Source of the DNA: Amblyornis subalaris
Taxonomy: Eukaryota > Chordata > Aves > Passeriformes > Ptilonorhynchidae
Assembly (NCBI GenBank): GCA_018881555.1
Contig: JACAXG010000002.1
Span: 21,031,183-21,095,182, forward strand
Length of the DNA stretch: 64,000 nucleotides
Direction: 5' to 3'
Under the pieces are notes generated by a model that saw only the letters and a list, made by a program, of their open reading frames with translations, searched no databases and was not told where the DNA came from. The position numbers and the translations under genes are program-made. This document shows, one piece after another, positions 1-10,650 of this stretch (positions are counted from its first letter, which is position 1; the number at the start of each line of letters is the position of its first letter).

Positions 1-587
1 CCAAGACACTTCAGAACAGCATGCTGAGGCTTGTGAATGCAATAGGACATGCAGAGGAAGCAGATGACTGAGATGAGAGAAAAGAGACACATTATGCTGA
101 TGAAGGCTCTCTGGCAGAAAGGATGTATCAGATTTAAAATAATGCATAGGGTTACTCACAAAGAGGAAGCTTTGACTGCCAGCTTGTCAGGAGAGAACAG
201 CAAACCTCGGAATGAGAGGTTTTTTAATCCAACAGGGAGCCTGTGTTGAATTGGACTGGCAGGGTAAGGATATGAGGGAACAGAGATGCAGCAATAGGGT
301 AGACCGAACAAAAAAATTACTGGTAAGGGCTGAGAGAAAAATGGAAGTGATCTGACCAAAGCTGAAGAAATATTGAGAAAAAAGTAAATTGTAAAGTATA
401 ATGTGTCTGCCATTACCATAAAAACCCATCTACATTTTGCAAGGTCCGTAGAAAGGCTGGCTGATGATCATCCATTGGAAAATACTACAGAGATTAACCA
501 ACCTCAGTTGTTGCACAGGAAAACTTGAAATAAAAAAAGAAATAAATGTAAGGCAGAAAAAAAAGTGTTCCAGAAATTTGTATTATG
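1..587. other. Unannotated AT-rich sequence
   Basis: Purine-rich, AT-rich DNA without a recognisable repeat, RNA or exon. Several short open frames occur on both strands but overlap each other and resemble no family. It ends where the first copy of the LTR-like repeat begins. Confidence 0.6.
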
Positions 588-1045
588 AAAACNTCCCTGT
601 TTGACCACCACTCTGGCAGTGGTGACACTCCCATCACCGAGACTGTCACTCCTGGGATCAAAGTCTCTTCGCAGCAGGCAGCCCCAGTCAGACCAGGTTT
701 CCCGTAGCAGAGTCTGAGACCTCTGGATCCTTAAAGCAATTCAATCATGGTGCAACAGCACAACAGCTCCAGCCAGTGCCTCCGAGGAGAGACCCCGAGC
801 AAAGGAATCCCTGGGCTTTCATACCCTGACAGTCTATGCACACGATAGCCTGGGGTCTCCCACCGGAGCCATCGGCTCCTGCTGTGTCTCTGAGTGTCCG
901 GTCACCTGGCTGGGCCACAGGTCCCGTGTCCTTCGGCCTCTTGCCTGGGGTTCTCACCATTTCCCTCCACCTTCTCAGTCTGCAGCTCGCACTGCAGCTG
1001 CACACCCAGCCACTGGCACTGAATGCATTCCTCAACATTTGCTTC
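588..1045 (-). repeat. LTR-like interspersed repeat, copy A
   Basis: This segment aligns with 27040-27510 over almost its whole length, so it is a dispersed repeat. Shared blocks include the stretch around GTGACACTCCCA, the GCAGCAGGC block, CAAAGGAATCCCTGG, the CTCCTGCTGTGTCTCT block and CTGCAGCTGCACA near the right end. Relative to copy B it lacks about 40 bases after position 677 and carries about 45 extra bases near 690-740. The minus-strand orientation is inferred only from the TATA-like motif in copy B; here that motif has decayed to TATGAAAG (816-823). The higher GC than the flanks, the length and the single TATA motif would fit a solo LTR of an avian endogenous retrovirus, but I do not recognise the family and see no coding remnant. 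Chance open frames of about 100 codons run through it on both strands. Confidence 0.65.
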
Positions 1046-1372
1046 AGCTTTTCCAAGAGCTTCAAACACTCAGCTGAGGTTTTGTGTTTCAAGTCCTACA
1101 GCTATCCCCCAGCAACGCTGACAGCATGAAAATTTATGGCAGCAGAGGCAGCTCTGCTCACCCAGTCACACCTCAGACCTCAGCAGCTTTCAGACCGGCA
1201 AATAAAAGCAAACAGGTATTGTAGCCTTGCCCACTCCCGAGACATCCATGTACTGCACTGAGATAATTCTCTTCAAGACATCCATACAAGATAATACAAA
1301 ATGAAAACACTCAATCATAAGTAGTTTTCAAATGTTCTCATGAAAGAAAGATGTTCTACACAAAGNCTCCTA
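1046..1372. other. Unannotated flank of LTR-like copy A
   Basis: Moderately GC-rich to about 1200, then AT-rich. It has an AATAAA at about 1200 and no counterpart beside copy B. The higher GC could mean that the repeat extends to about 1215 in this copy only. No gene seen. Confidence 0.4.
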
Positions 1373-1430
1373 GTCCAAGGCCCATTAAAGTCAACGACAG
1401 CTTGAATTGGGCCGTATACAAAAAAAGAGA
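1373..1430. repeat. Possible old palindromic sauropsid repeat fragment
   Basis: The segment with AGGCCCATTAAAGTCAACG followed by TTGGGCC resembles the 'GCCCATTGAAGTCAATGG' motif of short palindromic repeats I know from turtle, crocodilian and bird sequence. It is short and diverged. The call rests on memory of that motif, not on alignment. Confidence 0.35.
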
Positions 1431-4400
1431 TATACGGGAAATTGATTTTCCTCAATTATTCATTTTATGAATAAATAAGTCCCTTTTAAAAATAAACTGT
1501 AGTGGTTAAGTAAGTGCCAATTTAGTTGCAGGCACAGAAATAAGAAAACTTGGATGTTATAAGACTTAGTCATGACTAGATTTTCGGGTTGAACACAAAT
1601 ATATTGATGTGTAGATAAACATGTAAACCACAGGCAAGCAGACACCATGACTCGGGGCCACCAGTAATTACATCAAGGTTGAAGAAGTAAATCTTTCTTA
1701 GCTTACTGTCCTGAGAAATTAGTGGGTTTGGGTTGAGGTTTTTTTCTTTATGAAAAAGACATAGAAATTAATGAATGATCAATGGCATACAAATGATGGT
1801 GTTTCTGTTCAAAACATAAATGTTACCCCCAAATTTCATATAGTTTTATCTCTTGTCATTTTACTTTGTCCAGAGCTTACAAATGAAATGTATACAACCT
1901 ACTATCAGCACTCTCAAATATTACCAAATATTGAATAAATTTCATGTTAGAGTATTTCTGTTCATTTATATGTTCAATGTTTAACTAATTTAGATACTTG
2001 GGATTATATTTCTAAAGGATTAATAAAGCCAAGTGCTTGCTTAATTGCTAAAAATAGATTAGGCAGAGAAAGAAAGAAAATTTTACAGAGGTAATAACTT
2101 TACCATTGTACCATTAGCAAAAAGTGTTAGGAATTTGCAAAACATACAAATTTAAGAATATGAAATTGTTACCACAGAGAAAATGGTTTGATAAATCAAG
2201 TGAGGAAAACACTATAAAAAACAAGCCTACACTCAGCAGTGTGAGAGGCAACCTAGCAATGTGTCAAGGTAGATACTGCTTTTTTCATTTTAGAACTCAA
2301 TCTTATCATTGTAGCCTCAGTTTGGACACATGGCTCAGTTCCAAGAAAAATCATAAAGCCAAGTCCCTTGAAGGTGTTTTTAATATGATCACTAAGAAAA
2401 GATCTCTGGAAAGCTGATAATATTTAGCTGAACTTTTCCAAAACACCATTCATGAAAACCACTCTCAGACTCATAATCTCCCAGACTCCAAGGTCAGCTA
2501 CATCTCTCAGATGCAGCTGGTTTCTTCCATTAGCTGCAAAACACCTTCATGCCATTCTGTCCACTAATATCTCATAGCTTTCTACAACATATCCTGTTCC
2601 AGGTACTTCAGATAGCAAGACCAATATTTATAGCATATGCTCAGGGATATCACTCATTCTCTTCTACCAACAACTTTACTTTCAATAATGAAAATGACCT
2701 CTAGATAACAGGCACAAAATCATGCCAATTTTTTAATATGGAGTATTGGAGATATTTTAAAGGATTCTCACACTGCTGCCTCTAACCCAGACACACACCA
2801 GCATCTGCACTGGAAAATTAATTCTTCCAACAGCCTTGTCGCTAAATTCATCTTTTGAAACAACCTCTCCAGAGTCTGATGTGCACTGAATGAATCCAGG
2901 GTGTGCCTCAAATCATAATTTAAGCTTGCCAAAGACCTCCAAAACCACCACAAAAAATACTCCCTGCAGCACAGCCATCAAAATTCTCAGATTCTTTACT
3001 TTAATTTCTTGAAGGATATTGCTATCTTTTATCCAGTGTACTCAGTACTGTTACTGAAATTATGTGTGTGGAAATAAAAAACCATTATGCACCAAAATAA
3101 ACTCATACAATCAATAAAGGATGGAATGACCTAGCTACCAGTAGGGGAAAAATGTTTCTGAGAAAATAATTTCTTGATTATCTCAGTCTACATCTTGACA
3201 AAATAGCTTACCATGACAAACTTTTGGAAATATGTTGATAATTTTATGAAACTACAAAAATCATCAATTAAATAGGAATACTGGTTCTAGGGCATAAGTA
3301 CCCACTCCACCAACAAACACACACAAATATGTTCATGTACAATGTGCAACTAAACTGTGTTTTAGCTGATTCGTTCTCCTCCTCTTTGGCGGATAACTAC
3401 CTTACCGCCCCTTCCATGTTAAGATCCCCTTTTTTCTCTGATGGTTTTGCTGATATAACATCTAATTAAATCTAAACCAGTTTCTGTATCTAAAACTGTT
3501 CTCAAATTGCATTTATTATTAAAGCTTCCTTTTTAGATATCAGTCCTGAAAGAACTGCATGCTTTAGTGCTTGGTTTGCTTCATATAATATACCATCCAC
3601 TTGCAAGTTTTGCCTGATGAAAACAACTTCTTTCCTCTCTAAAGCTTTTCAGTTTTAACTGATCCTTATCAAAACTGAAGACAGAATCTCTTATAACTGT
3701 CGTATTTTAGGAGTTTGAGTATACTGTTACCCATCCTTTATCTGATCTGAGTATCTCATTCCCTTTTTGTTGGTAGAAGTATACTGAGCAGTATTGTGCA
3801 TTAAATAGATGGCTGATTAACCATCCCTACAAAGCTCTTGAAATAAAAAAGGGGTTATTGTCATTATCTAAACTGACTTCCTGCTAGCAGATGGCATAGT
3901 GCATTCTGTCCTCATTTCTGCAAAACAAGATGATTTTGAGTTAAACTATATTTTAGGTGCCTGTCTCGTGATGAGTTTGGTCTATTTCATCTAACTACCG
4001 CTACTTAAAAATTGAGCATGTAATCTAAATTAGTCATGTAGGCTCCCTTCTTGTTTCTGTGGGCTCTATATTCACTGCTATTACAGACTCCTCCAGAGGG
4101 TGATTCATCCCATTCTGAAATAATTTCTAAGATGGGTGGGACAGATTGCTCCCACAGAATTGAGAGGTTACCACCTCCCTTGGTAACTTGTTTGAGTCAT
4201 TGGTTATGGCCTCACATTACAAATAATTCACTGTATTACTGATCTGAATGTTCTAGTGCCAGACTCCATGACCTTTACCAGCTTATTTTTTAAATTTTAT
4301 TGAGAAGATATTTCTATGCAATATGTTGGTAATACAATTATTTTTTTTTCTACTTGGCTCCAAACCTTTCTTATGCTTGGGTATAAAAAGAGTAGTCTCA

Positions 4401-5660
4401 TTTTGATGTCTGGAAATGCAAGTTTTACAATCACTTTCAAGCTGAGTTCATAGATTCAATAAAGCATTTAATTTTCTTCATTAAGAACACTGACCAGATG
4501 TACATATTAATGAATCAATCCTTTTAAAACCTTTAAAAATCTTTGTACAATGTTCAGTAAATTGCAACCTTAAAAAATACAATGGAAAAAGTGCTAGTCT
4601 CTTTATTAAATAATAGCTTTATCCTGGCTATTTTCCAGTCCTTGCAGACCAGACCTTATTCAATCAGTGGGAGTTTGTCAAACCGTTTTTACGGTACTTC
4701 ATCCTGCCTGGAAGTATGTTGTGGGGTCCTTATCAATTAGCTTCTACTAACATTTTGCACGATAATACCTGAACTACTGTGTAGACTTCCTACTTCCTCA
4801 TGCTGTAAAAGTCATATTGGCAAATATCCATTTTACTAATTTCTTGGAATAGAGGGAGAATAATTGTTTAACCCCTGATATGGGTCACATTTTTTATTAT
4901 CATTCTCGATAAAAGAGCTGCATAAGGTATTGAACAGACTACTGTCCTACCCTAGGGAAAAATTTGTATTCTATTAAAGCTATTGACTTAAGCTAACCCA
5001 TTCTAATAATGATTGCCCTACTAAACATAGTGGAACAAGAAATAGTCTCAGTTATGCAATAGATACAGCTGCACAGAATTGTTTGTGTACAGAAGGGTTA
5101 AACAGAAAAGGTGATCAAATTTCTGCAGTAGAAGTCTTGGTTTGCACTCATTCAAAATTTAACTCTACACTGGAAATTCAGGACAAATGTTACAATGAAT
5201 GCTGCAAGAAATCTCAATAGACATTGTTCATCCATTATCAGTTTGTAATTTTTTTTTTTTTAGTTTTTGTGCTACCTCTTTTGTCTATTCGTTTCTTTAA
5301 AGGTATTGCAGAGAACTAACGGAGCCACGAGGCATAGGTCTGCCAGAGTCTGACAAAAACCTCTGGGGTCAGCATTTTGACACACCACCTTAGCAGATCA
5401 AAGTGTTCTTTCTATGCCTCCTTGTGTTTTGTACAAAAATGAATTTTGCTTTACCTGTAGTGCATGTTTGCACTATATGCAGCAAGGACCTATATATGGT
5501 TCTGTACAGAACTTTTTATTAAAATTGATGGAATTAGATGATGGTAACTAATGGAAGTGTTACATGTTTATTATTTGACTGTTTATCTGGATGCCATATG
5601 TACCTCTATTTTTATGAGTAAAATAAACAGAAGAATTTTTTTTTTGGCTCATTACTTTCC
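1431..5660. other. Long unannotated AT-rich stretch
   Basis: About 4.2 kb of AT-rich single-copy-looking DNA. I see no CR1 end, LTR, microsatellite of note or convincing exon. The longest open frame (2124-2417 plus, 97 codons) has no recognisable composition or motif. There is a T-run near 5250-5261. Confidence 0.55.
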
Positions 5661-5675
5661 AGCTAAAGGCATTTA

Positions 5676-5707
5676 GCTAAGCACTAAAGCTGCTAAGCAC
5701 TAAAGCT
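5676..5707. repeat. Perfect 16-bp tandem duplication
   Basis: The unit GCTAAGCACTAAAGCT occurs twice head to tail with no mismatch. Two exact copies suggest a recent slippage or small duplication. Confidence 0.9.
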
Positions 5708-6070
5708 GCCAAGCCCACAGGTTTACACAGCTTTGACCATCTCTCTTCTTTCCTGCCTCCCGCTCTTGGGCACAGGTGTAATTCATTTAAATTGAGGATG
5801 TTGCTCCTACTCCTCTTTATAAGATCAAGCTCAAGTATACAGTTAAGGTATTTTTTTTTCACTTCCTTCCTTTCACTGTAGCAGTGAACATAGGAACAAC
5901 ATTTTGAGGTAGTATGTCATAACTTTGAAGAATGGTCTGAACTGAAGATCAGATGAAATTTTTCTTTGTATAACCTATTAGAAAGACATACAGATTTTTC
6001 CTTTTTATTTTCCCTCTGCATTTGCTCTATTAGATGGAAAAAATACACATGGGACCAGTGAAGAGGGAAG
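5708..6070. other. Unannotated sequence before the LTR
   Basis: AT-rich, with a pyrimidine-rich patch around 5740-5770. No gene, RNA or repeat recognised. A let-7-like string at 5905 was examined and rejected. Confidence 0.5.
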
Positions 6071-6505
6071 TGTCCTGGTTTCACCTGCTTTCAGCTGGGC
6101 TAGAGTTCATATTTCTCTTAAGCTGCTGGTACAGTGCTGTGTTTCTAGGATTTTAGTATGAGAATAATCTTGATAGCATACTGATGTTTTGGCTGTTGCT
6201 GAGTAGTGTGTGCCCTAAATCAAGCACTTTCCAGTGTCTTATGCTCTGCAAGTCAGGAGATACACGAAAAGCTGGGAGGGAGCATAACTTGGACAGCTGA
6301 CCTGGTCTGGCCAAAGGGATATACCATACCATGGAGTGTCATCCTCAGTACATAAACAGTGGGAGTTACACAGAAGGGAGTTGATCACTGTTTGGGGGAC
6401 AGACTGGGTATCAGAGAGTCGGTGGTAACTACAGCCTGCTCTGGATCCTATTCATCCCACCTCTCAGGGTAGGGAAGCAGGGGACAGGGAGAGGAAGGAG
6501 CAATA
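6071..6505 (+). mobile_element. Truncated avian ERVL-type solo LTR
   Basis: It begins with TGTCCTGGTTTCA and runs through landmarks I recall from a very common bird LTR: TTCAGCTGGG, GCTGGTACAGTGCTGTGTTT, GATGTTTTGGCTGTTGCT, GCTGGGAGGGAGCA, GGACAGCTGACC, GGCCAAAGGGATAT and the CAGTACATAAACAGTGGG block. The usual right half, ending in a GTTAAACC-type terminus, is missing: the match fades by about 6500, where a CR1 3' end begins. No internal viral genes and no second LTR are present, so this is a fragment of a solo LTR. Assignment to ERVL is from memory of the family; the homology to an avian LTR is clearer than the class name. Confidence 0.75.
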
Positions 6506-6506
6506 C

Positions 6507-6820
6507 GGAATCACAGAACCGTAGAATGGTTTGGGGTGGAAAGGACTTAAAGGTCACCTTGTTCCAAGCCTGCTGCCTGGGCACAGACACCTTGCACTAG
6601 GCTAGCTTGCTCAAAGCCTCATCCAGCCTGGCCTTGAACACTGCCAGGGATGGGGCATCCAGAGCTGCTCTGGGCAACCTGTGCCAGTGCCTCACCACAT
6701 GCACAGTAAAACATTTCTTCCTAATATCTATTCTCCACATACACCCTTTCAGTGTAAAGCCGTTCCTTCTTGTCCTGTCACTACTTGCCCTGCCAAAAAG
6801 TCCTTCTCCAGCTTTCAGGA
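6507..6820 (-). mobile_element. CR1 LINE 3' end, minus strand
   Basis: It opens with GGAATCACAGAACCGTAGAATGGTTTGGG, the reverse complement of the CR1 3' terminus, and continues through the conserved 3' UTR landmarks: CAGCCTGGCCTTGAACACTG, GGGATGGGGCATCC, GGGCAACCTGTGCCAGTGCC, TTTCTTCCTAATATCT and CTTGTCCTGTCACTAC. The match ends near CTCCAGCTTTC. It is a typical 5'-truncated CR1 with no coding capacity; the open frame on the plus strand (6607-7011) is a shadow of the repeat. It directly abuts the truncated LTR, so it either inserted into the LTR or the two were joined by a deletion. Confidence 0.93.
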
Positions 6821-7600
6821 TGAGGTTGTGCAGGTCTCAGGGCAGCCAGCAGTGCCCAGCTCCCAGCACTGTGCTAACAGCTCTCAGGATAGCACCCTGC
6901 ATGGCATCCCTGCCTCTTTGGGAAGTTAGTTCACTGTCACCCTGCTCTCTGCAGCCATTTGCTACCAGCTGTTTCCCAAAACCAGGAATCAGATGTCTGT
7001 GGGAAACCTAGAGCAAAGAAGTTTCTTTGACTTCCTGTGGTGATTAGGTGTGGCGCTCAGTCGCACAAGCAAACCAAACAGCGTATTTATCTCTGTGACT
7101 GGCTCCCTGATCCTCCCTTCTTTCTGTGTGCCATGCTTATTCATCCTGTTTGTCTTCCTCACTACCTGCTAGCTGTCCCCATAGGACCCCCATGAATTCT
7201 TGCACATAAGTAATGAACTCCATCAGCTTTTGGAGTGGAAATGGGCAGGAGGTAAACCTCCCTGATGGTTTCGGTTTTGGCCTTGGCACCTGAGAGGTGT
7301 TTGAGGCAGTCATAAAACAGCTCCATGTCATGGACAGGGACACCTGGCACTAGAGCACCTTGCAGCAGACACTGTCAGCAGGATGGCCAACTGCGTCCTG
7401 AGATGCATCTGGCACAGCATTGCTCCCTACAAAATTTTCTTGCCGGAAAATTGAACACATTTGAAGCTGCAGCTGCACAGCCTGGTGCTCACTGCCTACT
7501 TGCTGTCCCTCGGATAAGATTCACTATCTTATTGTCCACTATCACTGGACAATTCAGGACATGGTGTAGTAAATAAATCTAATGGTCTTTATGCTCACCT
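6821..7600. other. Unclassified, slightly GC-richer sequence
   Basis: Between two CR1 copies lies about 780 bp with more G+C than its surroundings and a few CpGs. Two overlapping minus-strand frames cover 7137-7350; one contains VPVHDMELFYDCLKHLSG, which reads more like a real protein than the usual AT-rich noise, but I match it to no family. Being close to an LTR it could be a remnant of retroviral internal sequence, or an old pseudogene. Not called as a gene. Confidence 0.35.
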
Positions 7601-8186
7601 GCTAGATTTTGTTTCAAAAGGGATGAGAAGTATTTTCAAGGTCAGGTTCAGCAGAGAGATGTTATAAGAAATACTTTTTGTGCCGCTCAGCTACTGTCTC
7701 CCAGAGCACTGATAATTGACTTCACTGATAAATCTAAATTTGCTTGTCCTCTCACTGAAGTGTTTTTCTTCACTATATCATTATTTTTATTTTTTTATGA
7801 GAATAAAAACTTAGGTAGTGACAGTTAAACTGTATAACCTTGTATTATTTCATGCTATTTATAGTGAATGGACAGTTATAACTTTTCACATCTCTCCAGT
7901 TGTGTCCTGAGGATTCAGTTACATTTCAGTGATAGCCTTTGAGCCAGGGCTAGTCAACATTCACTGGGATCTATTAGATACCTTCACTCACATTAGCTGT
8001 TAGAGAGCTCTGCTGGGTATTCTTACCCGGATCTGTCCAGAGAGATAGATTTATCATGGCTGGGAACCATGTGCTGCCTTTATGTGCTGCATCTGCTCTC
8101 CAGGTTGTTTATTTATTTGTTTCCTTGGATTAAAAATAAAGGTCATCTGAGTCCTTGTTCAAACCTTCCTTTTTAATCATGCATAC
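7601..8186. other. Unannotated AT-rich sequence
   Basis: No gene, RNA or repeat recognised, apart from short T/A-rich runs near 7780-7800 and 8105-8125. Confidence 0.5.
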
Positions 8187-8559
8187 AGAATCATAGAACT
8201 GTTTAGATTGAAAAAGTCCTCTAAGATCATTGAGTCCAACCATTAACTTAACACAGTCAAGTTTACCACTCAGCCATGTCCCTATGTGCCATATCCACAC
8301 ATTTCTGAACACTTCCAGGGCTTATGACTCTACTACTTCCCTAAGCAGCCTGTTACAATGATTGATAACACTTTCTGTGAAGAAAAGCTTCTGTGATGAA
8401 ATTTTTCATAATAGCCAATCTAAACCTTTCCTGGCACAGCTTGAGGCCATTTCCTCTTGTCCTATCACCTGTTACTTGGGAGAAGAGACCAACACCCACC
8501 CACTACAAGCTTCTTTCAGGGAGTTGTAGAGAGTGATAAGTGTCTCCCCCAAGTCTCCT

Positions 8560-9066
8560 ATTCCCTGGCACCAAGGTCAGGCTGACAGGCCTGCAGCTCT
8601 TCTGCTCCTCCTTCTAGCCCCTCCTCTAGTTTCCATTTCCTAACTGCCAGTCAACTGGAACCTTCCTGGGAAGCCAGGACTAATCAGGCAAATCACTAAA
8701 AGTGGCTCAGAGAGCTCTTCTGTCAGCTCCCCCAGTACCCTTGGGTGGATCCCATCTGGCTTCATAGACTTTTATGTGTCTAAGTGGTGTAGCAAGTCTA
8801 CTTGGATTATTGGGACCTTCATTCTGGTCTCCATCTCTGTCTTGAATCTCAGGNGCCTGGATACCTGGAGAACAACTGGTCTTACTATTAAAGACCAAGG
8901 CAAAGAAGGCATTAAGTACTTCAGCCTTTTCCTCACCCTTTCTCACCATGTTTCCTCCGACATCCAATAAAAGATGGAAATTATTCTTAGTCCTTTTTTT
9001 TGTTTCTGGATTTATAGAAAAAATTTATTGTCTTTTATGGAAGTAGCCAGACTAAGTTCTGAAATT
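8560..9066 (-). pseudogene. CR1 ORF2 fragment, endonuclease-RT linker and RT start
   Basis: The minus-strand frame at 8707-8967 reads KAEVLNAFFALVFNSKTS, then an SPGIQ..PEIQDRDGDQNE stretch, which are hallmarks of the CR1 ORF2 linker before the RT domain. The expected continuation is also visible: HIKVYEARWDPPKGTG corresponds to the region where intact CR1 has a DGIHP motif, here mutated to WDPP. Homology continues rightwards to about 9066 (TTTATGGAAGTAGCCAG). No intact reading frame remains, and one N falls at 8854. This is part of a non-functional retroelement polymerase gene. Confidence 0.85.
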
Positions 9067-9270
9067 GCAACAATCAAGTCTCATCTCTACATCCACAGGC
9101 GATGATATGTTTCCTCTCCACTATCTGCTCTTATCCTTCCTTTCTTTTTCATTTTCTTCTTTTTCTTCTCCTTATATATTTTCTTAAGTGATATCTTTAT
9201 CTTTTTTATTGCTATATTATTATAGATAATAATAACCACAATGACAACCAAATTGTTCTAAAATAGACTA

Positions 9271-9283
9271 CACAGACACACAG

Positions 9284-9316
<33 letters not shown>
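9271..9316. repeat. (CA)n followed by (TA)n microsatellite
   Basis: An interrupted CA tract begins at 9271, is uninterrupted from 9285 to 9306 (11 units) and passes into five TA units (9307-9316). It lies inside the CR1 copy, in the segment between the RT-start and endonuclease regions. Confidence 0.97.
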
Positions 9317-9424
9317 AACACACTGGTCATTCAGTGTCATTTCACTCTAATCCACCCCAAAGGCATCTGTTAACAAGAACCTCAGTTACCTTCACCTTCA
9401 GGGGCAGATCACAACCTCCTCTTC

Positions 9425-9880
9425 CTTACTTCTGCAAGAATTGAGAACTCTATCATTTCATGGTCGCTGTGCCCAAGGTGGCTTCCAGCCGTCACATCAC
9501 CCACCAGTCCTTCTCTATTCACCAACATCCCCAGCTGGCTCACCTACCAGCTGTGTCAGGAAGTTCTCTTCCACACACTTCAGGAACCTCCTAGACCATT
9601 TTGTCTCTGCTATGTTGCATTTTCAGCAGACATCTAGTAAATTGAAGTCCTCCATGATAAAAAAGGCTGGTAATTGTGAGACTTTGCTCCCAGCTGCTTT
9701 TAGACTACTTTATTTGCTTCTTTATCCTGGCTGGCATCCAGTTATACATGCCATCCCACCATGTCTCTGTTATGGCAACTATCATGGTTTTCCTGCTGGG
9801 TGATGTCCTCCAGCTCCTCCTGGTTGTTGCCCATTTGGTGTCTGAGTCCATTAGTTTAGATATACTTCACTTTGGCTATT
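9425..9880 (-). pseudogene. CR1 ORF2 endonuclease remnant
   Basis: Translating the minus strand gives LGHSDHEMIE at about 9449-9476, the C-terminal catalytic SDH motif of the apurinic-type endonuclease of CR1-like LINEs. EDFN at about 9642-9653 corresponds to the family's GDFN metal-binding motif, with Gly changed to Glu. ENFLTQLV lies between them. Stop codons and frame changes interrupt the domain, so it cannot make an active enzyme. In an intact CR1 this domain nicks target DNA before reverse transcription. Further right (to about 9880) the DNA still matches the CR1 region upstream of the catalytic part. Confidence 0.85.
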
Positions 9881-10284
9881 GATCTCATTATGTTTTGGGG
9901 TGAGAAGCCCTAGATCCTACTTGACCATTCTCAGGAGCTTNCATGGTTTCTAAGACACCAATAGCCCTCGTGTCTTTACTGTTGCATGGATCTCCATCCC
10001 CTGCCTCCACTGACAGCAGACCAAAGGACCTTGCTTGCACACAGTCCCTCAAATATTGCCATGATGCTCTCAGGATCTCTAGTAGTCTGCCTACATCTCT
10101 TTCCCCCTTCAAATCAAGTCTAGAACCCTTACCATGAGCCCTGCTGACTCCTGCATGAAGATAATTTTCCAATTTTGACACAGATGTACCCCATCTGTCA
10201 CCAGCAGGCCTGGTGTCATGTAGAGTAATTCATGATCAGAAACACCAAAATTCTGCTGGTGACACCAGACTCAGAGCCAGGTAT

Positions 10285-10650
10285 CTATCTGCTGGACATT
10301 CCTGTTTCTTTCCTCAATATTCCCTGCAACTGGAAGGATAGAGAACAGCATTGTGCTCCTGATCCCTTAATCAGTCGTCCAAAGGCCCAGCAATCTCTCT
10401 TGATTGACCTCGGAATTCCTGTTGCAACTTCATCACTGCCTGCCTGAAAAATCAATAATGGATGATAACCTGAGGGTCGTACTGGGGCAGGAAGCTTTCT
10501 CCTCACATCATTAACCCTGGCCACGGAGTGGCAGCAGGCTTCCCAAAGAAGTGGGTCCAGTCTGCCTACTGGGGCTTCTGTTCCCTTCAGATGGGAATCT
10601 CCTCTCTTTTTTCCTTTATGGCACCAGTTCTGACACAGGGCATAGGCCAA
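10285..10650 (-). pseudogene. CR1 ORF1 esterase-like region, degraded
   Basis: A 121-codon minus-strand frame contains HPLLIFQAGSDEVATG followed by SIKRDCWAFGRLIKGSGAQ. This matches my memory of the ORF1 protein of CR1 elements, which carries an SGNH/GDSL-type esterase domain; the QAGSDE block would be the conserved Gly-Asn-Asp-like block, altered here. The frame ends without the rest of the domain, and the sequence to its left (about 9888-10285), which corresponds to the end of ORF1 and the inter-ORF region, is not open as one frame. It lies upstream (5') of the endonuclease remnant in the same orientation, as expected in a CR1. Confidence 0.7.

Noticed and set aside
5904..5926. TGAGGTAGTATGTC resembles the start of let-7 microRNA
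   Set aside because: Only the first 11 bases agree and no complementary arm lies within 80 bases on either side, so no precursor hairpin forms.
6607..7011. 134-codon plus-strand open frame
   Set aside because: Most of it lies over the reverse strand of a CR1 3' UTR; it is a repeat shadow.
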